A stretch of 45,972 bases of DNA from Gammaproteobacteria bacterium (lineage in GTDB: Bacteria; Pseudomonadota; Gammaproteobacteria; GCA-001735895). The position numbers and the translations under genes are program-made. The DNA is taken from the NCBI GenBank assembly GCA_024686195.1, contig JAIBDO010000003.1, positions 1 through 45,972 on the forward strand. Direction: 5' to 3'. This document shows, one piece after another, positions 38,838-45,972 of this stretch. How positions within the stretch are numbered: the stretch's first letter is position 1; every line of letters begins with the position of its first letter. Below the pieces are notes generated by a model, which was given only the letters and a program-made list of their open reading frames with translations, did not search any database and was not told where the DNA came from.

Positions 38838-39152
38838 TTTATATAACAAGGTTAACTACCGATAAAAATTTATATAAACGGCTCTTTGAAATTCATCTGT
38901 TTATGTGCTTTAGCTATTAACGTGGCATATAGATTGTTTATAAGGCAATATAGGCTTATATAAACCGGTTTGAGTGCGTGAGTCGATCCACGGTTGTGAA
39001 AAATTGCACGTTATATAGAGCGCTTATATCAATAAATTGTTTTATATAAATGGAATTTAAGATGTGAGTCGACTAATGTGCATAAGAATTGCGTACCCGT
39101 TCAACCTTTTTCGTTTATATAGATTGATAAGTATTGATTATCGTACTATATA
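38838..39152. promoter_or_regulatory. Iterated TATATA operator/promoter-like array upstream of hipBA
   Basis: Four pairs of TATATA-type cores, each pair exactly 31 bp centre to centre: 38840/38871, 38926/38957, 39012/39043, 39116/39147 (core starts). Confidence 0.75.
39124..39152 (+). promoter_or_regulatory. Candidate sigma70-type promoter for hipBA
   Basis: TTGATA (39124-39129) - 17 bp - TATATA (39147-39152), ~25 bp before ATG 39177. Confidence 0.45.
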
Positions 39153-39164
39153 GCTGTTTTAAAC

Positions 39165-39527
39165 GTGATTCGCACTATGCCGAGAAGCTCACTCTCCTAT
39201 GACTTGATCAGCGATGCAGCCCTGGGTTCGTTGGCCGGTCTGGGCGCGCGCCTGAAAGAAGCCCGCTTGCTCAGAAACTGGACCCAGGCGGACGCCGCGA
39301 GCAAAGCCGGGCTGTCCGAGAGCTCAATCAGAAAAGTCGAGGGCGGTTCACCGCACATTACGGTCGGCGCCTACGCTGCGCTGCTCGACGTGTTCGGACT
39401 GCCGACAGCGTTCGATCGGGTCATCGCCCGGGGTGATGATACTCTGGGTGAGGCGCTCGGCCGGGACGCCGTGCGCAAGCGTGCGCGCGCACCGGGTGCG
39501 ACGGCTGCCGACGAGTTTGACATCTGA
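39165..39527 (+). CDS. hipB: HipB-like antitoxin, Xre-family HTH regulator
   Basis: LGARLKEARLLRNWTQADAASKAGLSESSIRKVEGGSPHITVGAYAALLDVFGL; TGATG overlap with the downstream toxin. GTG 39165 or ATG 39177 start. Confidence 0.85.
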   Translation: MIRTMPRSSLSYDLISDAALGSLAGLGARLKEARLLRNWTQADAASKAGLSESSIRKVEGGSPHITVGAYAALLDVFGLPTAFDRVIARGDDTLGEALGRDAVRKRARAPGATAADEFDI

Positions 39528-40774
39528 TGCCGGAGAAGCTCTATATCCACGTGGACCTTGGCGAAGGCAAGACCATGCTTGCCGGTCAATTGATTGTCGA
39601 CGACAGGCTCGGCCGTTTCAAATATGCGAAGGCCTATATCAACCATCCCCAGGCATTTGCCCTGGACCCGATCAACCTGCCCCTGACCGCTGACATCCAC
39701 GTCAAACAGCGTACCCGCGACACACCCGCGATGTTCGGCGTTTTGATCGACGCGGGGCCCGACGAGTGGGGCAGGCGCTGTCTCACCAAAACCCGCCAGC
39801 CGCCGCCGGTCACCCAGGTCGAATTCCTGCTCGCCGCCTCGGGCGAAGGCGTGGGCGCATTGCACTTCACCGCGAATCTCGGCGACCCGGTGCGGCCGCC
39901 GCCTGAGCGACCGTTCGCTAACCTGATACATTTGCAGCATATTGCCGGTGATATCGAGGCCGGTAAGGAAGTGGACCGTGCACTGGAACCTTATTTCTTT
40001 CACGGCAGCGGTCTCGGTGGTGCACGGCCCAAGTCACTGATCGAACACGACGGTCGCGAATGGATCGCGAAATTCAACCGCCCCTCGGATCTGGTCGACA
40101 TGTGCCGGGTCGAGCTCGCATCGATGCGCATGGCGCGCGAAGCCGGCATCGAGGCGCCGGATGTGGCCCTCACGGAAACCGATCGTGGGCCGGTGCTATT
40201 GGTAGAACGCTTCGACCAGGGCCCCGACGAACAGCATCATCTGGTCTCGGTAGCGAGTCTCATCAATAAATTTGACATCACCGAGATCGACGAATCGACG
40301 ATGTCTTATCCGGGCATTACCCAGCTCGGCAAGCGCATTGGGCATCTAACCAGCGACCTCGGCGAGGTCGTGTTTCGGCGCATGCTATTCAACATTGCGA
40401 TCGGCAACACCGATGACCATCTGCGCAATCACGCCTTCATGAAACGATCGACTGCTTCAGACTACTCGCTGTCTCCCGCCTACGATATCGTGCCCCAGAT
40501 CAGCCTGCAGGGGTCCCATGCCATCGCGATCGGTCCCTTCGGCAGCAGTCCAACCGTCGATAATATCCAGGCGGCCCTAAAGCGTATGGGTGTGGCCGAT
40601 GACCTCGGCCATGAAATCGCCGACGCGGTGCTCGAGGTGACGGCACCCTGGCGCGACTACATGACCGATGCGGGCATCGGAGCATCCGATCTGGCCGTGC
40701 TCGAACGCTGCTTTGCATTGCGTGATGTCGTCGAGCGTTGGCACAACAGAGGTGCCAGGTCCACAGGCGTTTAG
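39527..40774 (+). CDS. hipA: HipA-family serine/threonine kinase toxin
   Basis: 415 aa; GVLIDAGPDEWGRR, SGLGGARPKSLI, IAIGNTDDHLRNHAFM, YSLSPAYDIVP. Confidence 0.88.
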   Translation: MPEKLYIHVDLGEGKTMLAGQLIVDDRLGRFKYAKAYINHPQAFALDPINLPLTADIHVKQRTRDTPAMFGVLIDAGPDEWGRRCLTKTRQPPPVTQVEFLLAASGEGVGALHFTANLGDPVRPPPERPFANLIHLQHIAGDIEAGKEVDRALEPYFFHGSGLGGARPKSLIEHDGREWIAKFNRPSDLVDMCRVELASMRMAREAGIEAPDVALTETDRGPVLLVERFDQGPDEQHHLVSVASLINKFDITEIDESTMSYPGITQLGKRIGHLTSDLGEVVFRRMLFNIAIGNTDDHLRNHAFMKRSTASDYSLSPAYDIVPQISLQGSHAIAIGPFGSSPTVDNIQAALKRMGVADDLGHEIADAVLEVTAPWRDYMTDAGIGASDLAVLERCFALRDVVERWHNRGARSTGV

Positions 40775-41275
40775 CAGACTTCTCCCGAGACTGTGGAATG
40801 GAGAGTTTGTGCAGGAAGAGGGCATACAATCAAACCGACGAAAACTCAGATGCCAGCGACTGCAAGTAGGGGATTTTGGTATTTACACACTTGATCCATT
40901 CGATGTTAGAACCCGTACTGATCACGGCTTCAGGAACAGGGTGGTTTACATCAGCAAATGTTGCTCCAGGGATTCCACCCTGGACCGGAAAACAATCTGG
41001 CAATGCAAAATTTTTGCTGGAAGGGATTGGCTGAATGCCGCTTCGCTAGTGAGGATGATATACCCGGGAGCGTGAAGACCCGACAGGATTTACGTGGTAC
41101 TCCGTGGTGAAACCTGACGGGTAATGTACAAAGTGCGACATGTGATAATATCGGCTGACTTTGGTTCCGTTTGGACTATCAATGGAAAAGAATAGTCTAT
41201 CCAGGCAGTTTGCTTTACCGAACGATCGCCGATCGAGATCGTTCGAAGATTCCCGCCAATGCAGGTCGACTTCAC

Positions 41276-44083
41276 ATGACGGAAAAATTTAACCTCGCGG
41301 AGCAAGAAGAGGGCCGCCTGAAGCGGGCAGCGTTTGTGACGTTGTTCTGTCTGCTGGCTGGGCATGCGCTTCTCGAGACGGCACGAGATGCGCTGTTTCT
41401 GACACACGTCCCCGCAGAGCAGCTACCCTGGATGTATCTGTCGATCGCCGCAGTAGTCGTGTTGTTCGCGCTGTTTCGGTCACGTTCGTATGGCGCTGCC
41501 GATCATCGCCGGGAGTTGATGGCTCTGCAGATACTTGCCGCCATCGGCACCCTTGGATTCTGGATCCTGTTGCCCGGCGAGGCACGATGGCTCTACTACG
41601 CACTTTATATCTGGTCTGGAGTGATCGGCGGGCTATTGGTCGTAACCTTCTGGTTGGTGCTCGGGGATCTCTTCACGATTACCCAGGGTAAGCGAATCTA
41701 TGCTGCAGTCGGAACCGGGGGAGCGGTCGGGGCGATCGGAGGTTTCGGCCTCGCCTCTGGACTGACTGCGATCCTTCCGCCGGAGTTTTTACTCCCCGTG
41801 AGCGCCCTCGCGTTTGGTTTGAGCGTCCTGGGGCCGTGGAAGTTGCGGCGCACGAGCGATCCCGAGCTGCTGGCTGAGCCAGAGCCAGGTTCGTCTCTTT
41901 CGAGGGAACGTGATCTTGCGAATGTAGGTTCCAGCCTGATCTCAATCCTCGGCCATCCCTATGCCTGTCGTATTGCCCTGTTGGTGGTCGTGTCCTCGAT
42001 GACCCTTACCATGGGCGATTACCTGTTCAAGAGTGTTCTTGCGCAAACCGTACCCGCGGAATCCCTGCCGGGGTGGCTCGCTCGTATCTACTTCGCTTTC
42101 AATGCCGCTTCCCTGCTGATCTTGATGTTTGGCGTGACGCGCGTGATTCATCGATTGACCGTTCATCGTACCCTGGCGATACTTCCTGTTTGCATCATTG
42201 CGGCAGCACTCGGAATCCTGGCCGGGGGCGTCCTGCTGCCGGTGCTGCTTCTCAAGTCTGCGGATGGATCGCTGCGCTACTCTCTGCACAAGACTGCAGT
42301 TGAGTTGTTGTACCTGCCGATGCCCGCTGAGATGAGAGCAAAGGTCAAGCGTGCGATCGACATCGTCGGGCAACGAAGTGCAAACGCCCTCGGCGCGCTC
42401 GTCATCCTGTTCGCACTGACCATGGGCGCGCCGACGCTGATCATCGCCGGGTCGATTTTCATCCTCGCCGCCATCTGGATCTATCTTGCGCTGGATTTGC
42501 GCGGGGCTTATCTCGACGTATTTCGAGAAGCACTCGCCGAGAAGACGATCGCAACCCGAGTCGCTGTTCCGGAGCTCGATCTGGCTTCACTCGAGACACT
42601 GATTCGAACGCTGAACCATTCCGATGATGGACATGTATTGGGCGCTCTCGAAATGCTCGATGCGCAGGGGAAAGTGGATCTGATTCCGAGCCTCATTCTT
42701 TATCACCCTTCGTCGGCCGTTGTGATTCGGGCGCTCGATCTGTTCGCCAAATCGGGGCGACGAGACTTTACGACCTTTGCCGACCGTCTCCTGGAGAATG
42801 ACGATCCTGACGTTCGTGCGGCAGTCGTGCGAGCAATCTGGGCAGTCAAACCCGACCGCCAGCAGCTCGAAGCTCTGCTCGAGGCTGCATGCTCCTGCGT
42901 ACACATTAGCGCGGTGATTGGCCTCTGGGTCAATCAATGGATGGATCCCGATCTCGCCCAGAAGGAGATCGAGCAAACGCTTCGATATCCTGCTCATAAT
43001 TGCCGGCTCGCTCTGGCCAATGCCATCAAGTTGCGGCATCTCCCCGCGTTTCGCAGAACGCTCGAGATACTCGTTCGAGATTCCAGTCCTGAGGTTCGAC
43101 GCGAAGCACTCAGCGCTATTCGAGTAAGCGCTGATGACTACTATATCCCGCTGCTCGTGCAATTATTAGACGATCGGGAAATACGCGACCAGGTTCGCAC
43201 GGCCCTCAACGAGCGGGGTGATGCCGCCCTCATCGAGCTGTCGAAGGTGCTGGCTGGGAAAAATACCGCGCCGGGCCTGCTGCGTCATGTTCCTCGTGCA
43301 ATTTCCCGGTTTCAAAGCGTCGACGCGGCAAACATCCTGCTCCAGCAACTGATTGCTGATCAAGGGGGCGATGTTGAATCTCGGGGTGAATCTCGGGATC
43401 GACACTCCGGAATGGTTCGATACAAAATATTACGCGCACTTGGGCCACTGTTGTCGGGTCCGGTTGGAGGTCAAGTCGACAAGACCCCGTTGTTGTTGGC
43501 CGTCACGCGCACGATTCGACGTGTGATTCTGAATCTGCACTGGCAAACATGGCTCGAACAGGGAAGGGAGTCGGAACCAGCGCGACAGACCTGCGGTAGC
43601 GAACTGCTGTTACAACTGCTCAAGGACAAGGAAAGGCTCGCGCTACAACGAATTTTCAGGATGTTATTCCTGATTCAGCCCGAGGAAAACTTTCGCGACA
43701 TCTGGATGGGGTTGCAAAGTACGAGTCGGCGCGATCGCGCGAGTAGTATCGAACTGCTCGACAATATTTTAGGTTCGGAGCAACGACTCACCGTCGGTGC
43801 ACTGGTAGGTTCGGGCTCTGTTGGCGAGCGCCTGAGGAAAAGTGGAAGCAACCTGGCTGATGTCAGGCTGGAGTACTCTGAACTCCTCGCTCAGATCGAG
43901 GGTGAACAGAGCCTGGTACTTAGTGGTCTTGCGATGTATCACGCTGGGGAGATCGAAGTTGCTCTGTCGGGAGCAGATGTTTTGTTGATGCGTGAGCAAG
44001 CCCTGGCAATGATCGAGGAGATGCCAGAGATTCGGCCTGGTAAATTCTCGGTGTCGTCCGACCTGGAAACTCAGGGTGCCTGA
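41276..44083 (+). CDS. NTT (Npt1/Npt2)-like MFS transporter domain fused to HEAT repeats
   Basis: ~12 TM N-terminal half (ETARDALFLTHVPAEQLPWMYL, FLVLGDLFTITQGKRIYAAVGTGGAVGAIGG, SLHKTAVELLYLPMP), then alpha-helical HEAT-like repeats (DDPDVRAAVVRAIWAV, SSPEVRREALSAIRVS). ATG 41276; ORF open from 41171. Confidence 0.78.
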   Translation: MTEKFNLAEQEEGRLKRAAFVTLFCLLAGHALLETARDALFLTHVPAEQLPWMYLSIAAVVVLFALFRSRSYGAADHRRELMALQILAAIGTLGFWILLPGEARWLYYALYIWSGVIGGLLVVTFWLVLGDLFTITQGKRIYAAVGTGGAVGAIGGFGLASGLTAILPPEFLLPVSALAFGLSVLGPWKLRRTSDPELLAEPEPGSSLSRERDLANVGSSLISILGHPYACRIALLVVVSSMTLTMGDYLFKSVLAQTVPAESLPGWLARIYFAFNAASLLILMFGVTRVIHRLTVHRTLAILPVCIIAAALGILAGGVLLPVLLLKSADGSLRYSLHKTAVELLYLPMPAEMRAKVKRAIDIVGQRSANALGALVILFALTMGAPTLIIAGSIFILAAIWIYLALDLRGAYLDVFREALAEKTIATRVAVPELDLASLETLIRTLNHSDDGHVLGALEMLDAQGKVDLIPSLILYHPSSAVVIRALDLFAKSGRRDFTTFADRLLENDDPDVRAAVVRAIWAVKPDRQQLEALLEAACSCVHISAVIGLWVNQWMDPDLAQKEIEQTLRYPAHNCRLALANAIKLRHLPAFRRTLEILVRDSSPEVRREALSAIRVSADDYYIPLLVQLLDDREIRDQVRTALNERGDAALIELSKVLAGKNTAPGLLRHVPRAISRFQSVDAANILLQQLIADQGGDVESRGESRDRHSGMVRYKILRALGPLLSGPVGGQVDKTPLLLAVTRTIRRVILNLHWQTWLEQGRESEPARQTCGSELLLQLLKDKERLALQRIFRMLFLIQPEENFRDIWMGLQSTSRRDRASSIELLDNILGSEQRLTVGALVGSGSVGERLRKSGSNLADVRLEYSELLAQIEGEQSLVLSGLAMYHAGEIEVALSGADVLLMREQALAMIEEMPEIRPGKFSVSSDLETQGA

Positions 44084-45017
44084 GCTACCGTTCCTTTCAC
44101 CTCTGGACCGGCTGCTGTTCCTCAGGAATAGCCCGGATTTCAGCATGCTCGACCCTCCCGTTCTCATTGCAATCGCGAGCCACACTGATGAACTGAGTTA
44201 CCGCGCAGGCGAGGTGATTTACGCTGAGTCCAATTCGAATCGATATCTTCACTTTGTCGTCGAAGGCACCGTGCGTGCGACCCTGGCTGGCAAGACTCAA
44301 TTCGATATCACTTCGCCTGGTGCTGTGGGGCTGATGCGAGTACTCGCGAGAAGTCCTGAACCAGGCGCCGCGATCGCGCTGACCGACGTTGTTACGCTGC
44401 GCATCGAGATCGACAACTTCCTGCAGGTCATGGAAGATCATTTTCATCTGGTGCTCGGTCTCATCAGGAACTTTACGTCCCTGGTTGCGGACGTTGAAGC
44501 GCGGCTCGAGATCGCACCTGGTAGAGAAGTTTGCATCGAATGTATCGAGCCTGACACCAACAGCTCACTTGATCTGGTGCAGCGGCTATCGCGGGCACGC
44601 CAGTCCACTCTGTTCAAGACGGCCAATTTGACGATGTTGAGCGAACTCTTGCACGGGGTGTCCGAGAGTCATGTTGAGCCAGGAGAGTGGCTGTTCCGTG
44701 CAGGGCAGCGGCCAGATACGCTTCATCTGGTTTTTGAGGGGGTGGTGCGAATCGAGAATCCCTCGGGCAGCCGGGTCGCATACGCGGGCCAGGGTGATCT
44801 GGTCGCATTGTCCGAATACTGTTGTGACGCGCCGCATTCTTATGGTGCAGTAACTGAAACGGCAGTTCAGCTATTGAGGATCGACAGGGCGCATTACCTT
44901 GATTTGTTGGAGGACCACTTCGATCATGCCCTGGACCTGCTTTCTGTTCTCGCGCAGCGTTACCTGGAATTGAGGGAGCGCGAGCACGCGAGCAGTCAGT
45001 CCGAGCAACCCGAGTAA
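44076..45017 (+). CDS. Protein with two cyclic-nucleotide-binding-like (CNBD) domains, no HTH
   Basis: 313 aa; YRAGEVIYAESNSNRYLHFVVEGTVRATL and VEPGEWLFRAGQRPDTLHLVFEGVVRIENPSG; GTG start overlaps the upstream stop by 8 bp. Confidence 0.78.
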   Translation: MPELPFLSPLDRLLFLRNSPDFSMLDPPVLIAIASHTDELSYRAGEVIYAESNSNRYLHFVVEGTVRATLAGKTQFDITSPGAVGLMRVLARSPEPGAAIALTDVVTLRIEIDNFLQVMEDHFHLVLGLIRNFTSLVADVEARLEIAPGREVCIECIEPDTNSSLDLVQRLSRARQSTLFKTANLTMLSELLHGVSESHVEPGEWLFRAGQRPDTLHLVFEGVVRIENPSGSRVAYAGQGDLVALSEYCCDAPHSYGAVTETAVQLLRIDRAHYLDLLEDHFDHALDLLSVLAQRYLELREREHASSQSEQPE

Positions 45018-45048
45018 ATGAGAACGAGAATGACAGGAAAGTCATCGT

Positions 45049-45972
45049 CTATGCTGCATCGCTCGCCGAACGCGCTTTCGCCGATGCCAACTCAGGATTC
45101 AACCCTGGCAGTGCACTGGCGTCGAACTGTCGTTGTTTCCGAGCCTGTCGCCAGTTCCGGCGTGCGGATGATAAGACATTGAGCAACTTTTCAGGATCTG
45201 GCAGTTGTTCTCCCACAGCCACGCTATGCAAGAGTTGATCGACTACTTCCTTTGAACGGGAATCGCCATAGCGGCTTATAAATACATCCAGCTGTGCTGG
45301 ATCACGCGCATCATTAATCCGATCAAGCCAACGCATGATGTTTCGCAGCGCTGCTGCAGGTTTTTCAGAGCGGATCGATTTCACCACCAGCTGGAAATAC
45401 GCTTTCTCTGATTCCCTCCTGCTTTTCCAGCGCATATCCCAGCGCTTTAGCAACGCTTTACGAAAAAAGTAGAGAGCATAAACGAGCAATAGAAAGATGA
45501 TGAGCAACGGTACAAGGTAACGATATTCCAGTTGCTTCAACGGCAAGGTCCTGGCACCCGACACGCCCCCGGCACCTGCCACCACGTGAATAAGTCGTCC
45601 TGGCAATAGCACCTGCTCAAGCTCGTTACTGGCAAGATTCCACCAGCTAAACTCGATATCCGGAATCTGCACTTCGCCTGCCTGCTCGAAGACATAAGTC
45701 ACGACTTCGATGCGCGATCCGCTCAGGCTTCCCCGAGCACTGGTGTCCTCTACTGCAGGCTGTGCCGGATAGCTACCGACGCCCGCAATGTCTTCATGCG
45801 CCAATGGCGTGAAGGCCATGCCGGAGACATCGACGGCCTGCAAGCTGATCGTACGTTCAAGAGCATCGCCAACTTCCAGAGTTTCATCTGACGACTGCCA
45901 GTTTTGCTCCGCGGTTAACTGGGTAGTGCTCACCAGGCCCCGAATATTCTCCGCGCCAGCCGGGATACTTGA
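45049..45972 (-). CDS. BatD-like (oxygen-tolerance) protein, C-terminal part; continues past the window end
   Basis: YRYLVPLLIIFLLLVYALYFFRKALLKRW TM, preceding beta-rich domain; frame still open at 45972. Confidence 0.6.
   Translation of the reverse strand, partial: SSIPAGAENIRGLVSTTQLTAEQNWQSSDETLEVGDALERTISLQAVDVSGMAFTPLAHEDIAGVGSYPAQPAVEDTSARGSLSGSRIEVVTYVFEQAGEVQIPDIEFSWWNLASNELEQVLLPGRLIHVVAGAGGVSGARTLPLKQLEYRYLVPLLIIFLLLVYALYFFRKALLKRWDMRWKSRRESEKAYFQLVVKSIRSEKPAAALRNIMRWLDRINDARDPAQLDVFISRYGDSRSKEVVDQLLHSVAVGEQLPDPEKLLNVLSSARRNWRQARKQRQFDASALPGLNPELASAKARSASDAA

Noticed and set aside
38838-39152. TATATA repeats as a CRISPR array
   Set aside because: Repeat cores are only ~6-11 bp, units are diverged, spacing is 31/55 alternating, and there are no cas genes.

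Overview
This 46 kb window looks like bacterial chromosome, probably a gammaproteobacterium (inferred from gene content, not tested). I saw no rRNA, tRNA, CRISPR array or transposase gene. The first ~28 kb is mostly scattered oxidative and catabolic genes: TauD-type dioxygenase, amidohydrolase, molybdopterin oxidoreductase, HalD/BesD-like 2OG oxygenase, M24 peptidase, Lrp regulator, MOSC protein, Fe-ADH, GcvT-like protein, acyl-CoA dehydrogenase, Rieske oxygenase, MerB-like protein, FAD monooxygenase, methyltransferase and three EamA/DMT transporters. After dbpA comes an envelope region (lipoprotein hydrolase, two MipA/OmpV-like beta-barrels, AraC regulator, a stand-alone LpxC). Then follow a HipB/HipA-type toxin-antitoxin pair, an NTT-like MFS/HEAT-repeat protein overlapping a double cyclic-nucleotide-binding-domain protein, and a partial BatD-like gene. 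The main unexplained structures are: (1) an array upstream of hipBA of four pairs of TATATA cores, each pair exactly 31 bp apart centre to centre, three pairs on an 86 bp period; (2) a MITE/REPIN-like family with three copies sharing ~25 bp terminal inverted repeats; (3) the MFS-HEAT / double-CNBD pair; (4) two envelope genes whose N-terminal signal or TM segments are encoded upstream of any ATG/GTG/TTG start. Family calls come from reading the translated ORFs; no database search was run.
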